From positions 1 to 64,000 of the forward strand of contig JADZCV010000019.1 in the NCBI GenBank assembly GCA_020851375.1: a stretch of 64,000 bases of DNA, written 5' to 3'. The notes under the pieces were generated by a model, which was given only the letters and a program-made list of their open reading frames with translations, did not search any database and had not been told where the DNA came from. The DNA comes from Nitrospirota bacterium. Lineage in GTDB: Bacteria > Nitrospirota > 9FT-COMBO-42-15 > HDB-SIOI813. This document shows, one piece after another, positions 25,830-36,515 of the stretch; the stretch's first letter is position 1; the number at the start of each line of letters is the position of its first letter. A program made the position numbers and the translations under genes.

Positions 25830-27356
25830 CTATCCACATGGATTCCATTTACGGCCGTCAGCATGTATGAATTCATCTGCATCACTGGGGCCGCATGTAC
25901 CCAATTCGTAAAATGCAAGAGGAGGGGCATATTCGCCTTCCCATCCCCGTAAAACAGGGTCTGTTATTTTCCATGCCAGCTCAATCTCGTCGCTTCGTGT
26001 AAATAGCGAAGCATCCCCCTGCAAGGCATCCAAAATAAGCCTTTCATACGCATCCGGCAGTATATTCTCCCCAAAGTCCTGCTCATACAGGAAGTCCATG
26101 CTAACGGTGCGGGTTTTCATACCTGCCCCCGGCACCTTTGTCTCAAAGCCGAGGCACATCCCTTCATCAGGCTGAAGACGCAAGACCAGTCTGTTGGGGG
26201 GTAATTGAGCATCAGCAGGCAATGGAAACATCAGATGCGGGACATGCCTGAATTGAATCGAGATTTCAGTCACCTTGCTGTTTAAGGCCTTGCCGGAGCG
26301 AAGATAAAAGGGTACATTCCGCCAGCGCCAGTTGTCAGTAAAGAGTTTTAGAACAGCAAAAGTTGCTGTCTCGGTACCCTTGGCAACACCCTTCTCATCG
26401 CGGTATGTCCGGTATTGCGCCCGGACTGTGTATTTGGCAACCTCTTCCGGTCTTATGGGGCGCACAGCCTTAAGAACCTTTACCTTCTCATCGCGAAGTG
26501 AGGTGGCATTAAATTCTGCAGGAGGCTCCATTGCAGTGAGGGTAAACAACTGCAGCAGGTGGTTCTGAAATACATCCCGCAGGACACCTGCGGTATCATA
26601 ATACCCTGCCCTGCTGCCCAGTCCCACCTCCTCTGACACCGTAATCTGGACATGATCAATATAATTACGATTCCAAAGCGGTTCAAATATGGCATTGCCG
26701 AAACGAAAGACCAGGAGATTCTGCACAGTCTCCTTGCCAAGATAATGGTCTATGCGGTAAATCTGACTTTCGTTGAACACCTGATGGATACAATCATTTA
26801 AGGCCTCTGCAGAAAAAAGATCCCTCCCAAATGGCTTTTCAATAATAATGCGGCGCCATTGCTCTTTTGACTGATGTGACAGCCCAGCTTCTCCCAGTCT
26901 GTTTACAATAACTGGATAGAGTACCGGGGGGGTAGAAAGATAAAAGAGGTAATTATCCCCGACGCCATGTTTCTTATTTAAATCATGTAAAAGCCTCTTT
27001 AAGGATTGGTAATCTTCGGGATTGTCATATTCTGCCCTGTGATAAATAATCTTTTTCCCAAATGAATTCCAGTTGCCGTTTAGATCTTTGCTCATATGGG
27101 AGTATGTGCTTATGCCCTCCCTTACCTTCCTGCGGAATCCTTCGTTAGTCATGTCGCTGCGTGCCACGCCAACAATAACAAACTGTTCCGGTAACAGGCC
27201 ATCGCAGTACAACCTGAACAGGGAAGGCATCAATTTTCTCTCAGTCAGATCGCCTGAGGCCCCAAAGATTACAATTGCAGCAGGGCTTGAAATCTTCCTT
27301 ATATTATCCTTACCTGATACCGGACTGTCCTGAGATATAATATCCTTTTTGGCCAT
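25830..27356 (-). CDS. zwf: glucose-6-phosphate 1-dehydrogenase
   Basis: The protein has 508 residues. The N-terminal FGASGDLTERKLMPSLF binds NAD(P), and RIDHYLGKE is the substrate-binding active-site signature with its catalytic His environment. It oxidises glucose 6-phosphate to 6-phosphogluconolactone. It lies three bases downstream of gnd. No lactonase (pgl) gene is in the cluster. With gnd, xfp and ackA it makes an oxidative route into the phosphoketolase pathway. Confidence 0.97.
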   Translation of the reverse strand: MAKKDIISQDSPVSGKDNIRKISSPAAIVIFGASGDLTERKLMPSLFRLYCDGLLPEQFVIVGVARSDMTNEGFRRKVREGISTYSHMSKDLNGNWNSFGKKIIYHRAEYDNPEDYQSLKRLLHDLNKKHGVGDNYLFYLSTPPVLYPVIVNRLGEAGLSHQSKEQWRRIIIEKPFGRDLFSAEALNDCIHQVFNESQIYRIDHYLGKETVQNLLVFRFGNAIFEPLWNRNYIDHVQITVSEEVGLGSRAGYYDTAGVLRDVFQNHLLQLFTLTAMEPPAEFNATSLRDEKVKVLKAVRPIRPEEVAKYTVRAQYRTYRDEKGVAKGTETATFAVLKLFTDNWRWRNVPFYLRSGKALNSKVTEISIQFRHVPHLMFPLPADAQLPPNRLVLRLQPDEGMCLGFETKVPGAGMKTRTVSMDFLYEQDFGENILPDAYERLILDALQGDASLFTRSDEIELAWKITDPVLRGWEGEYAPPLAFYELGTCGPSDADEFIHADGRKWNPCG

Positions 27357-27359
27357 CTC

Positions 27360-28775
27360 TTATTTTGCCTTCCAATCCACATGAAAAATACCCGGTTTAT
27401 CAACCCGCTCAAAAGTATGGGCGCCAAAATAATCACGCTGGGCCTGTATAATATTTGCCGGCAGATTCTCTGAACGATATGCATCAAAATAAGCGAGGGA
27501 AGCACTCAAAGCCGCTACGGGAATACCTGATTCAATGGCGGTCTTCACAGCAAAACGCCAGGAGGCTTGCCTGTCTTGCACCGCTTGCTTAAATTCTCCG
27601 TCCAATAACAAATTCGGCAAATCCGGTTTCCTGCGGTACGCACGCATTATGTCATCAAGCAGCTTAGCCCGGATTATGCAGCCCGACCGCCAAATCCTGG
27701 CTATCTCTCCCAGATCCAGATTAAATCTATATTCATCTGAAGCCCTCCTCAAAAGGCACATGCCCTGGGCATATGAACATACTTTTGATGCATAGAGGGC
27801 ATCCCTGACCGCATTTATGATCTTTCCCCGCTCATCACCATACTTATTTGGGGGACCGGAAAGGATCATAGAGGCCATCCTGCGATCTTCCTTCATGGAA
27901 GAAATAATACGCGCATCCACAGCCGATGTAATTGTAGGAATTGCAATACCTATATCAAGTGCATTCTGGGTCGTCCACTTACCGGTGCCTTTCTGGCCAG
28001 CCTTATCCAGTATCATCTCCACGAGGGGACGTTTTGTATCGTCATCCATTTTGGTAAAGATATCTGCAGTAATTTCTATAAGGAATGATGAGAGCTCCCC
28101 TCTGTTCCATTCAGCAAATATCTCGCTAAACTCTTCCGCAGAAGGGTTTATTGTTGATTTGAGTATGTCATAACATTCCGCAATAAGCTGCATATCCCCG
28201 TATTCAATGCCATTGTGTACCATTTTAACGTAATGACCTGCTCCGCCCGTACCCATATAAGACACACATGGCGCCCCGTCAGCGGCCCTTGCAGCAATCG
28301 CTGTCATTAATGGCTCAATCAGGGCATAAGCCTCCTTTGTGCCTCCCGGCATCAGGCTCGGCCCAAAGCGGGCGCCTTCCTCTCCGCCGGAAACACCCAT
28401 GCCGATATAGCAGAGGCCGGTTGGCTCCAATTCCCTAGTCCTTCGTTCCGTATCAGTAAAGTGTGAATTGCCGCCATCAATAATTATGTCCCCGGCCTCC
28501 AGCAATGGTTTTAATTCAGCGATAACATAATCAACCGCACTGCCTGCCTTCACCATTATCTGAACGATGCGCGGACGTTCAAGGCTTTCCACAAATTCCT
28601 TCAGGGAGTACGCAGCCGTAATCTCTTTAGCCCTAGCCTCGCCCGACATAAATTCATCAGTCTTTTCAGCGGTACGGTTGTATACCGAAACCGTGAAGCC
28701 ATGGTCGGCAATATTCAGAACCAGATTTTGCCCCATTACTGCAAGCCCAATCAGGCCAAATCTATTTTTCTTCAT
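27360..28775 (-). CDS. gnd: 6-phosphogluconate dehydrogenase, decarboxylating
   Basis: From ATG 28775 the protein has 471 residues, the usual length; the frame can be opened 22 codons earlier inside xfp, but [18 protein letters not shown] and a GGAGAGGATATC site favour this start. The Rossmann motif [27 protein letters not shown] and the catalytic [14 protein letters not shown] and [10 protein letters not shown] are present. It makes ribulose 5-phosphate, CO2 and NADPH. It overlaps the end of xfp by 14 bases. Confidence 0.96.
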   Translation of the reverse strand: MKKNRFGLIGLAVMGQNLVLNIADHGFTVSVYNRTAEKTDEFMSGEARAKEITAAYSLKEFVESLERPRIVQIMVKAGSAVDYVIAELKPLLEAGDIIIDGGNSHFTDTERRTRELEPTGLCYIGMGVSGGEEGARFGPSLMPGGTKEAYALIEPLMTAIAARAADGAPCVSYMGTGGAGHYVKMVHNGIEYGDMQLIAECYDILKSTINPSAEEFSEIFAEWNRGELSSFLIEITADIFTKMDDDTKRPLVEMILDKAGQKGTGKWTTQNALDIGIAIPTITSAVDARIISSMKEDRRMASMILSGPPNKYGDERGKIINAVRDALYASKVCSYAQGMCLLRRASDEYRFNLDLGEIARIWRSGCIIRAKLLDDIMRAYRRKPDLPNLLLDGEFKQAVQDRQASWRFAVKTAIESGIPVAALSASLAYFDAYRSENLPANIIQAQRDYFGAHTFERVDKPGIFHVDWKAK

Positions 28776-31200
28776 GATATCCTCTCCACTTCCAGTTCCG
28801 TATTTCCGGCATATCCTGGCCATGTCTTCTGATGTATTCACTGTGCTCTATGAGTCTGTCGCGAACAAATTGTTTGATGTATGCTGCAATGTGAGCAAAC
28901 CTTGGGATCCTGTCAATCACATCGCCGGCGAGATGAAAGCGGTCAAGGTCATTCAGAACAACCATGTCAAATGGAGTCGTTGTTGTCCCCTCCTCCTTGT
29001 AGCCCCGGACATGGAGGTTTTTGTGGTTTGTCCGGCGATATGTAAGCCGGTGTATCAGCCATGGGTAGCCGTGATATGCAAATATGATTGGCGTGTCAGT
29101 TGTAAACAGTGTGTCAAAGTCTTTGTTAGACAGGCCGTGGGGATGTTCTTCCTTAGGCTGCAGGGTCATGAGATCAACCACATTAATTACCCTTATCCTG
29201 ATGTCAGGGACAAGCTGGCGCAGAATCTCAACAGCGGCAAGGGTCTCAAGGGTCGGAACATCTCCTGCACAGGCCATAACTACATCAGGCGCACACCCCC
29301 TGTCATTGCTTGCCCAATCCCAGATTCCTATACCGGCGCTGCAATGCTTGATTGCAGAATCCATGTCAAGCCATTGTGGCAGGGGGTGCTTGCCTGCAAC
29401 AATGACATTTATAAGATTATGACTCCGCATGCAGCGGTCTGTTACACTCAGCAGTGAGTTGGCATCCGGCGGAAAGTAGACACGCACGATATCTGCCTTC
29501 TTATTGAGTACAACATCAATAAAACCCGGGTCCTGATGTGAAAAGCCGTTGTGGTCCTGCTGCCATACATGTGACGTCAGGAGATAGTTGAGGGACGCAA
29601 CAGGCCTTCTCCAGGGTATCTCCTTTGACACCTTGAGCCACTTGGCATGCTGGTTGAACATGGAATCCACTATATGGATGAATGCCTCATAGCATGAAAA
29701 CAGTCCATGACGCCCTGTAAGGAGATAGCCCTCAAGCCATCCCTGACACGTATGCTCACTCAGGATCTCCATGACGCGGCCATCAGGCGACAGGTGATCG
29801 TCCTCAGGCAGTGTATCCGCCATCCATGTCCTGTCAGTCACATCAAACAGGGAACCAAGACGGTTGGATGCGGTCTCGTCCGGCCCCATCACGCGGAAAT
29901 TTTTCATTTCCATATTGAGCCTCATTACATCCCTTATAAAGGCCCCCATTACACGTGTCGCCTCTCCTGTAACCTGGCCCGGCTGGGGTACATTTATCGC
30001 ATACTGACGAAAATCAGGCATCTTAAGGTCTCTTAAGAACACCCCTCCGTTTGCATGAGGGTTAGCGCCCATGCGCAAATTGCCGTCCGGAGCCATTTCA
30101 ACTATCTCGTGCCGCAGTTTCCCGTTTACATCGAAGAGCTCTTCAGGCCTGTAACTCTTCATCCATTCTTCAAGCAACCTGAGATGGTCCGGCTTCACCG
30201 ACATTTCAGAAAGGGGCACCTGATGGGAGCGCCAGAAGTCCTCTGTTTTAAGGCCGTCAACCTCCTTCGGGCCTGTCCAGCCCTTTGGAGTCCGCAGTAT
30301 TATCATTGGCCAGTGCGGCCGTTTGACAGCCTTATTGGAACGCGCCTCATGCTGAATAGCCCTTATCTCAGCAATTACAACATCCATTGTCGCGGCCATA
30401 ACCTGGTGAATAACTGAAGGGTCAGAACCTTCAACAAAATATGGCTTGTATCCATAACCTGCAAAGAGGCTTTCCAGCTCCTCCCTGCTTATGCGTGAAA
30501 GGATTGACGGATTTGCAATCTTGTATCCGTTCAGATGAAGAATAGGGAGTACAGCGCCATCGCGGGCAGGATTAAGGAATTTGTTTGAATGCCAGGATGT
30601 TGCAAGGGGGCCTGTCTCAGCCTCACCGTCACCAACTACACACGCAACGACCAGGTCAGGATTATCGAATGCCGCGCCAAAGGCATGAGATACGGCATAT
30701 CCAAGCTCTCCCCCTTCATGAATGGAGCCGGGTGTCTCAGGCGCACAATGGCTCGGGATGCCTCCCGGGAATGAAAACTGCCTGAACAGCTTTTTCATAC
30801 CCTCCTCATCCTGTGAAATATCCGGATAAACTTCACTGTAAGAACCTTCCAGGTATGTGTTTGCTACCAGGCCAGGACCACCGTGGCCCGGACCTGTAAC
30901 ATAAATTACGTTCAATCCGCAATTTTTTATGATACGGTTCAAATGTGCATAAATGAAGTTGAGCCCGGGTGTAGTCCCCCAGTGGCCGAGGAGACGGGGC
31001 TTTATATGCTCAAGCCTGAGAGGCTCCTTGAGAAGCGGGTTATCCAACAGATAGATCTGACCTACTGAAAGATAGTTCGCCGCACGCCAGTAGGCGTTGA
31101 TACGGCGTAATTCCTCAGGACTAAGGGGACCGGACATCATCTCAGCATTAGCCTCATGTTTCTGAGTCTGTCTCCTGACCTGATTCTTTGTAGCATTCAT
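28762..31200 (-). CDS. xfp: phosphoketolase (xylulose-5-phosphate/fructose-6-phosphate type)
   Basis: The protein has 812 residues, normal for XFP. The N-terminal [21 protein letters not shown] is typical; [18 protein letters not shown] and the thiamine-diphosphate motif [17 protein letters not shown] follow, then the C-terminal [11 protein letters not shown]-like block ([14 protein letters not shown]). It splits xylulose 5-phosphate into acetyl phosphate and glyceraldehyde 3-phosphate. Its ATG overlaps the ackA stop (ATGA), and an AGGAGGAT site is present, so acetyl phosphate formation and use are tightly coupled. Confidence 0.97.
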   Translation of the reverse strand: MNATKNQVRRQTQKHEANAEMMSGPLSPEELRRINAYWRAANYLSVGQIYLLDNPLLKEPLRLEHIKPRLLGHWGTTPGLNFIYAHLNRIIKNCGLNVIYVTGPGHGGPGLVANTYLEGSYSEVYPDISQDEEGMKKLFRQFSFPGGIPSHCAPETPGSIHEGGELGYAVSHAFGAAFDNPDLVVACVVGDGEAETGPLATSWHSNKFLNPARDGAVLPILHLNGYKIANPSILSRISREELESLFAGYGYKPYFVEGSDPSVIHQVMAATMDVVIAEIRAIQHEARSNKAVKRPHWPMIILRTPKGWTGPKEVDGLKTEDFWRSHQVPLSEMSVKPDHLRLLEEWMKSYRPEELFDVNGKLRHEIVEMAPDGNLRMGANPHANGGVFLRDLKMPDFRQYAINVPQPGQVTGEATRVMGAFIRDVMRLNMEMKNFRVMGPDETASNRLGSLFDVTDRTWMADTLPEDDHLSPDGRVMEILSEHTCQGWLEGYLLTGRHGLFSCYEAFIHIVDSMFNQHAKWLKVSKEIPWRRPVASLNYLLTSHVWQQDHNGFSHQDPGFIDVVLNKKADIVRVYFPPDANSLLSVTDRCMRSHNLINVIVAGKHPLPQWLDMDSAIKHCSAGIGIWDWASNDRGCAPDVVMACAGDVPTLETLAAVEILRQLVPDIRIRVINVVDLMTLQPKEEHPHGLSNKDFDTLFTTDTPIIFAYHGYPWLIHRLTYRRTNHKNLHVRGYKEEGTTTTPFDMVVLNDLDRFHLAGDVIDRIPRFAHIAAYIKQFVRDRLIEHSEYIRRHGQDMPEIRNWKWRGYHEEK

Positions 31201-32315
31201 TTTATATCCTCCTGTATTAATTTAATTGCCTCGCGAGCAAGCACTCCGGCCTCATCAACAGGAACAACCCGTACGTCTGCCTTACTCGTCGCATCGCTTA
31301 TCCGCCCCTCGCATCCGATCGTGTTCGTATTCGAAGTATCATTAAGCGAGATACCGCACCACTCCATTCCTTCAAGGATACCCTTCCGAACCTGTGGTAC
31401 ATTCTCGCCGACACCACCGCCAAAGATAATGCCGTCCACGCCACCAAGAACAGCCATGTATGCTCCAATATACTTTCGCGCACGGTAACAGAAGAGATCC
31501 ACTGCGAGATGTGCATCCGGGCTTTCTGAATCAATTAATTGCCGGATGTCATTGCTGATACCTGAGACACCCAGCAGTCCGGACCCTTTTTCCAAAAGAT
31601 TATCTGTTGCATCAGGTGTCAATCCTTCCATCCGCTGCAGAAATGTCACAAGGCCCGGGTCAATATCACCGCAGCGCGTAGCCATCATAAGCCCTTCTGA
31701 TGGCGTAAACCCCATGGAAGTATCCCTTGCCACCCCTCTGTCTGTTGCTGTCACAGAGCAACCGGCGCCAAGCTGGAGTGAGATTAGGCGGCCGCCGTCA
31801 GCAATGTCAGGACGGAGTTGACGCCACCTCTGCCACATCGCCTGATGGGCAAGGCCATGAAAACCATAACGCCGGATATGATACCGCCTGCCAAGTTCAC
31901 AGGGAATGGCATAAGAAGAGGCAACTGCCGGCAGGTCTTCGTAAAATGCGGTATCAAACACACCAACCTGAGGCACTTCTGATCCAACGACATCCATTGA
32001 TGCATGAATCCAGACCACTGCATGCCTGTTGTGGAGCGGAGCCAATGTCTCCAGACGCTTTATCTCAGCCACAGATTTGTCATCAAGAATCCGGCTGCCG
32101 ACAAGTGTTGAGCCTCCATGCACAACGCGGTGAGACACAATATCAACTTTATTGATATCATGAGCATGAAGAAAATCCTTCAAAAGCACCTTAGGGTCCC
32201 CATCGCTATGGTTGTGTCGCACAGACCCAATAGCTTTACAGGGATCAAGACCAAAACATTGTTTAAGTGAAAGGCGCACAGAAGAACTGCCTGTATTGAC
32301 TGTCAGTACAATCAT
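31197..32315 (-). CDS. ackA: acetate kinase-family protein (xfp-linked type)
   Basis: The protein has 372 residues, against about 400 for classical AckA. It starts [17 protein letters not shown] as expected, and has [34 protein letters not shown]-like ([21 protein letters not shown]) and [10 protein letters not shown]. The motif usually written HGTSH appears as FHGLAHQAM, a variant seen in phosphoketolase-linked acetate kinases. It makes ATP and acetate from acetyl phosphate. It is the first gene of the ackA-xfp-gnd-zwf operon, about 100 bases after mntP, with a TATAAT-like box at 32379-32384. Confidence 0.92.
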   Translation of the reverse strand: MIVLTVNTGSSSVRLSLKQCFGLDPCKAIGSVRHNHSDGDPKVLLKDFLHAHDINKVDIVSHRVVHGGSTLVGSRILDDKSVAEIKRLETLAPLHNRHAVVWIHASMDVVGSEVPQVGVFDTAFYEDLPAVASSYAIPCELGRRYHIRRYGFHGLAHQAMWQRWRQLRPDIADGGRLISLQLGAGCSVTATDRGVARDTSMGFTPSEGLMMATRCGDIDPGLVTFLQRMEGLTPDATDNLLEKGSGLLGVSGISNDIRQLIDSESPDAHLAVDLFCYRARKYIGAYMAVLGGVDGIIFGGGVGENVPQVRKGILEGMEWCGISLNDTSNTNTIGCEGRISDATSKADVRVVPVDEAGVLAREAIKLIQEDIK

Positions 32316-32418
32316 AAGGACTCCATGAGGTAATTTCGTCCAGGATGAAATTTAATTCAAAGATGGGCTTATACCAGGATTATACCTTATCGAAATATGA
32401 TATTAAAGCCTTGAGCCC

Positions 32419-32988
32419 TCACCAGGCCAGATACCCGAGATGCTCCAGCAATATTTTTGTGCCTATGGCTGCGAGGATGACCCCGCCGGCTATCTCTATC
32501 TTCTTCTCAAAGAGATGACCGAACCTGCCGCCAATGACAACCCCTATGCAGGATAGGATAAATGTCACAAGACCAATAACGATAACAGGGGTAACAATGG
32601 AGATATTAAGAAAGGCAAAACCAAGGCCGACGGCAAGGGCATCAATGCTTGTTGCAATTGAGAGAATAAAGAGGAGATATATGCTCAAGACCTCTGTCTC
32701 CCTTTCCGCATCCTCTATCTTACCTGCCTCATAGATCATCTTGACACCTATTGCACAGAGAAGCACAAACGCAATCCAGTGATCAATGCCTGCTATCAAA
32801 TCCCTGAGGCCAAGTCCGGTAAACCATCCAATCACCGGCATAAAAGCCTGAAATGCGCCGAAGAAGAGTGCAATCGTAAAAGTCCTCCTCACATGGAGCG
32901 TTTTCATCGCAATCCCGTTTGCAATGGATACGGCAAAGGCATCCATTGCAAGGCCAAGAGCAATAAACAGTATAGTCAGGAAACTCAT
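32419..32988 (-). CDS. mntP: manganese efflux pump MntP
   Basis: The protein has 189 residues in six membrane helices arranged as two three-helix halves. The membrane-embedded aspartates recur in the conserved patterns GLAMDAFAVSIANG (first half) and ATSIDALAVGLGFAF (second half), with FQAFMPVIGWFTG between. It exports Mn2+ from the cytoplasm. No yybP-ykoY manganese riboswitch is evident upstream, and no clear ribosome site precedes the ATG. Confidence 0.94.
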   Translation of the reverse strand: MSFLTILFIALGLAMDAFAVSIANGIAMKTLHVRRTFTIALFFGAFQAFMPVIGWFTGLGLRDLIAGIDHWIAFVLLCAIGVKMIYEAGKIEDAERETEVLSIYLLFILSIATSIDALAVGLGFAFLNISIVTPVIVIGLVTFILSCIGVVIGGRFGHLFEKKIEIAGGVILAAIGTKILLEHLGYLAW

Positions 32989-33069
32989 GTAATTTTATAA
33001 ATTATACTAAATGGGCCAATTGTCAAATCTCTCTTTACAATTTTATCCCAAATGTATATATTCTGCCTC

Positions 33070-33579
33070 ATGGTACATATACTTATTGATGGATACAACC
33101 TCATGGCCAAGATGGATGGGTTGACAGGTAACTTTGAGGTCAGGAGAGAGAGTTTTCTCAGTACACTGAGCCAATACAGGACGCAGAAATTTCATGAGGT
33201 CATAGTTGTATTTGATGGCGAGAAGGGGGGATGGGCTGAGGAAAGTCATGAGAGGACGATGGGTATAATCATCATTTATTCGAGGCTTGGGGAAAAGGCT
33301 GATGACGTTATTAAAAGGATGGTAAAGGAAGATGACCTGAATTATACAGTCATAACCTCTGACAAAGAGATAGCATCTTTCTCTGAAACGCACGGGCATA
33401 CGGCCATACCCTCAGAGGATTTTATACCAAAGCTGCGAGGCAGAGGCAGTGCGTCTCCAGGGGAATGGAAGGATGAGGATAATGAAGATTACCGCCCTGT
33501 TACAGTAAAGAAAAAGGGCAACCCCCGAAAGCTTTCAAAGACTGCAAGAAGGCGCAAACAGAAGCTGGACAGATTATAG
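33070..33579 (+). CDS. NYN-domain RNase-like protein (YacP/Rae1 family)
   Basis: From ATG 33070 (MVHILIDGYNLM) the protein has 169 residues; six codons upstream in frame are unlikely to be coding. It is a PIN-like NYN domain with acidic residues in LIDGYN, VVFDGEKGG, ADDVIKRMV and VITSDKEIAS. The C-terminus is basic and lysine-rich (TARRRKQKLDR). Bacillus Rae1/YacP of this family is a ribosome-associated endoribonuclease. It starts a four-gene plus-strand run; the 14-base gap to lpoB suggests cotranscription. Confidence 0.85.
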   Translation: MVHILIDGYNLMAKMDGLTGNFEVRRESFLSTLSQYRTQKFHEVIVVFDGEKGGWAEESHERTMGIIIIYSRLGEKADDVIKRMVKEDDLNYTVITSDKEIASFSETHGHTAIPSEDFIPKLRGRGSASPGEWKDEDNEDYRPVTVKKKGNPRKLSKTARRRKQKLDRL

Positions 33580-33593
33580 AAAGGAGCTAAGAT

Positions 33594-34190
33594 ATGAAGT
33601 CATATTTCATCTTAATATTAATGCTGATCGCTTTCACCGCGGGATGTGCAAGCACCACAGTAGAGAGGGTCAAACCAGAGGAGGCTATTGATTTGAGCGG
33701 CAGGTGGAATGACACAGATTCCCGCCTGGTTGCAGAGGCGATGATGAAAGATTTACTGTCAAGACCCTGGCTTGATATCTATGTCGAAAAGAATAAGAGA
33801 CAACCTGCTGTCATCGTTGGCACAGTAGTCAACAGGAGCCATGAACATATAAATGTTCAGACATTTACAAAGGACATTGAAAAAGAACTGACGAACTCCG
33901 GCCTGGTGCAGTTTGTAGCCTCCAGTGGTGAAAGAGAGGAGATCAGGGAGGAGCGGGCCGAACAGATGATACACGCTACGGAAGAAACTGCCAAAGGGGT
34001 CGGCAAAGAGACAGGGGCTGATTATATGCTGAAGGGGGTCTTAAATACCATTCAGGATGAAGAAAAAGGTACAAGGGTCATTTATTATCAGATTAACCTT
34101 GAGATGATAGATATTGAGAGCAATGTTAAGGTTTGGCTGGGAGACAAGAAGATAAAAAAGGTTGTTGAGAAACGGCGCTTCGGTTTCTAA
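33594..34190 (+). CDS. LpoB-like outer-membrane lipoprotein
   Basis: The protein has 198 residues with a signal peptide and lipobox FTAGC (Cys18). The mature part follows the LpoB pattern: RWNDTDSRLVAEAMMKDLL, PAVIVGTVVNRSHEHIN and GADYMLKGVLNT. E. coli LpoB activates PBP1b from the outer membrane. It is followed 22 bases on by a COG3014 lipoprotein, a pairing found in other Gram-negatives. A direct PBP partner here is inferred only. Confidence 0.85.
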   Translation: MKSYFILILMLIAFTAGCASTTVERVKPEEAIDLSGRWNDTDSRLVAEAMMKDLLSRPWLDIYVEKNKRQPAVIVGTVVNRSHEHINVQTFTKDIEKELTNSGLVQFVASSGEREEIREERAEQMIHATEETAKGVGKETGADYMLKGVLNTIQDEEKGTRVIYYQINLEMIDIESNVKVWLGDKKIKKVVEKRRFGF

Positions 34191-34212
34191 CCTGAATACG
34201 GCGGGGATCTGA

Positions 34213-35547
34213 ATGAAGAGAGGTTTTTTACTATTGTTGCTGCTCCTTTCTTCCTGCGCCCCTGCTATTCATCATTATACCCTTATAAACAACTATCTCT
34301 ATCAGGGCCAGTATACAGAGGCAGACCGTATCCTTGAAAAATCAAAGGACGATTATGGCATCAGAAATAGGGTGCTCTACTACCTCGACCGCTCGATGAT
34401 CTTACACCTTGCAGGCAGATTCGCTGAGAGCAATGCCTATCTGGACAGGGCAGAGTCACGGATTGAAGAGTTATACACCAGGAGTGTGACTGCTGAGGCC
34501 GGCGCTATGCTTACCAATGACAATATACTCCCTTATGAGGGGGAGGACTTTGAAAAAGTGATGGTCAATGTTATTGGGGCGCTTAACTATGTTTACCTGA
34601 ATCAATGGGATGATGCCCTTGTAGAGGCGCGGAAGATTGATCACAAACTTAATACCTTCAGCGATAAATATGAAAAGAAGAATGTATACAAGGAGGACGC
34701 CTTCGCCCGTTATCTTACAGGCCTGCTATACGAGGTGAAGGGTGATTACAATGATGCCTTTATTGCCTACAGAAAGGCATTTGAAACATATAAGGTTTAC
34801 GAACAGGACTATGGGACACAGGTCCCGCCCGTGTTACCAGCAGACCTCCTGCGTTTGAGCGGATTATTAAATCTTGAAGAAGAACACGGCTTTTATCAGG
34901 ATATGTTTTCTGATGCCTCCTGGGTTGCTCAGGATCAGAGGACGTGGGAAGGTGAGATAATATTTTTCAGCCTCGATGGATATGCACCGGTTAAAACGGA
35001 TTACTTTATAGACGCGCCAGTCCCTGACAGTAAGGGAGGAATTTACCAACTGCGCATTGCCCTGCCAAAGTTTGTGATACAGCCGGATGATATTGAACAT
35101 GCAGGGATAACTTTGTTTGATTCCGGCGGGATGGCAGCCTCACAGGAGATGTTCCTTGCAGAGGACATTGCAGCAATTGCCGTTAAAGACCTTGATGACA
35201 GGATAGGCCGTATTACTGCAAAGGCTGTTTCGAGGGCTGCAGCAAAGTACATCGCATCGCTTGAAATCAGTAAGGCGGTTAAACAGGACACGGTTGCAGA
35301 CGTTCTCATAAAATTAGGGACGAATATTTATGCGATTGCCAGTGAACAGGCAGACAAGCGCAGCTGGCAGACCCTGCCGGCTCAGATAAGGATGGCCAGA
35401 CTTGCTGTACCGCCAGGTACATATACGCTTTTGGCAGAGTACTACGGTGCTGATAACAGGTTATTGATGAGAAAGTCATATCAGGTCATTGTAAAGTCCG
35501 GTGAGAAGGTTTTTTTAAGAAACCGGTACATTAGCAGACCCAATTAA
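34213..35547 (+). CDS. COG3014-type TPR lipoprotein
   Basis: The protein has 444 residues. A short signal with lipobox LLSSC (Cys15) leads into a helical TPR-like region (about 30-220: QGQYTEADRILEKSKDDYGI, LAGRFAESNAYLDRAESRI, VKGDYNDAFIAYRKAFETY). A beta-rich C-terminal part follows (RIALPKFVIQPDDI, RMARLAVPPGTYTLLAEYYG). The family is known mainly as the neighbour of LpoB-like proteins; its function is unknown. It is probably in the outer membrane facing the periplasm. Confidence 0.82.
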   Translation: MKRGFLLLLLLLSSCAPAIHHYTLINNYLYQGQYTEADRILEKSKDDYGIRNRVLYYLDRSMILHLAGRFAESNAYLDRAESRIEELYTRSVTAEAGAMLTNDNILPYEGEDFEKVMVNVIGALNYVYLNQWDDALVEARKIDHKLNTFSDKYEKKNVYKEDAFARYLTGLLYEVKGDYNDAFIAYRKAFETYKVYEQDYGTQVPPVLPADLLRLSGLLNLEEEHGFYQDMFSDASWVAQDQRTWEGEIIFFSLDGYAPVKTDYFIDAPVPDSKGGIYQLRIALPKFVIQPDDIEHAGITLFDSGGMAASQEMFLAEDIAAIAVKDLDDRIGRITAKAVSRAAAKYIASLEISKAVKQDTVADVLIKLGTNIYAIASEQADKRSWQTLPAQIRMARLAVPPGTYTLLAEYYGADNRLLMRKSYQVIVKSGEKVFLRNRYISRPN

Positions 35548-35624
35548 TAAGTGCCTGTATCTCTTTACAAAACCGGCAAATTGGTTTAACATAAAAACGT
35601 ACCTGATTTTATTGAGGCGCATAA

Positions 35625-36515
35625 TTGTCTATACTTCTGATCCTTCTTGTCCTTCCGCTGTTTCTCCTTTGGCCGGATGATGCATTTGCATGGGGACCGG
35701 CCACACATCTCCAGCTTGGCTGGCAGATAATAAATAATCCTGCCATGCTTGCTGCCCCGGTAAAACCACTCCTTGAGGCATTCCCATATGACTATCTTTA
35801 TGGTTGTATCAGCGCTGACATTGTGGTGGGTAAGAGATTTACCAGAGAATTAAAACACTGCCACAACTGGCACGTGGGGTTCAATGTCCTGAGCATGGCA
35901 GAAAGCCACTCACAAAGGGCATTTGCATACGGATATCTCAGTCATCTCGCTGCAGATACCATAGCCCACAACTATTATGTCCCTGAAAAGATGGTATCTG
36001 CCTACTCTACGAGATTCCTGCGGCATATCTACTGGGAAATGCGTTTTGACGCCTTATCGGACAAGATAGTCTGGGACCTGCCCCAGAAGATCATGAAAGA
36101 TGTACATGCTGACAATGACCCTCTGCTGGATAGCGTCCTTGAGAATACCCTGCTTTCATTCAGCACGAACAAGACCATTTTTAACAATGTTATGATGATA
36201 CACAGGATAGAACAGTGGCATAAAATGATTGGCAGGCTTTCATCATACTCCAGATGGGTATTACATAAAGAAGATGCAGAAATATATTATCAGAAGTCGT
36301 TGAACGCCATCCTGGACATGCTGCAGAGAGAAGAGTCGGCGGCGTGTATCAAAGAAGACCCTACCGGCAGGAAGAATCTTGCCCTGGCCAAGCACCTGCG
36401 AAAGAACTTAAAATTCATGAAAAGAAACGGTATGGGTTCCACCATTGTAACACCGGTATTTCCCTTCATGGAGGTTACAGATCTATCAACGGAGATTCGG
36501 AAAAACAGGTCTTAG
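35625..36515 (+). CDS. zinc-dependent phospholipase C-like secreted protein
   Basis: The protein has 296 residues from TTG 35625, with GAGG eight bases before. A signal peptide ends in DDAFA, so the mature protein would begin WGPATHLQLG; in bacterial phospholipase C the N-terminal Trp and nearby His bind zinc. Further histidines fit the family: HCHNWHVGF, FAYGYLSHLAADTIAHNYYVP. It belongs to the Zn_dep_PLPC family, whose environmental members are mostly uncharacterised. Its end overlaps the aldo/keto reductase frame by about 35 bases. Confidence 0.75.
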   Translation: MSILLILLVLPLFLLWPDDAFAWGPATHLQLGWQIINNPAMLAAPVKPLLEAFPYDYLYGCISADIVVGKRFTRELKHCHNWHVGFNVLSMAESHSQRAFAYGYLSHLAADTIAHNYYVPEKMVSAYSTRFLRHIYWEMRFDALSDKIVWDLPQKIMKDVHADNDPLLDSVLENTLLSFSTNKTIFNNVMMIHRIEQWHKMIGRLSSYSRWVLHKEDAEIYYQKSLNAILDMLQREESAACIKEDPTGRKNLALAKHLRKNLKFMKRNGMGSTIVTPVFPFMEVTDLSTEIRKNRS

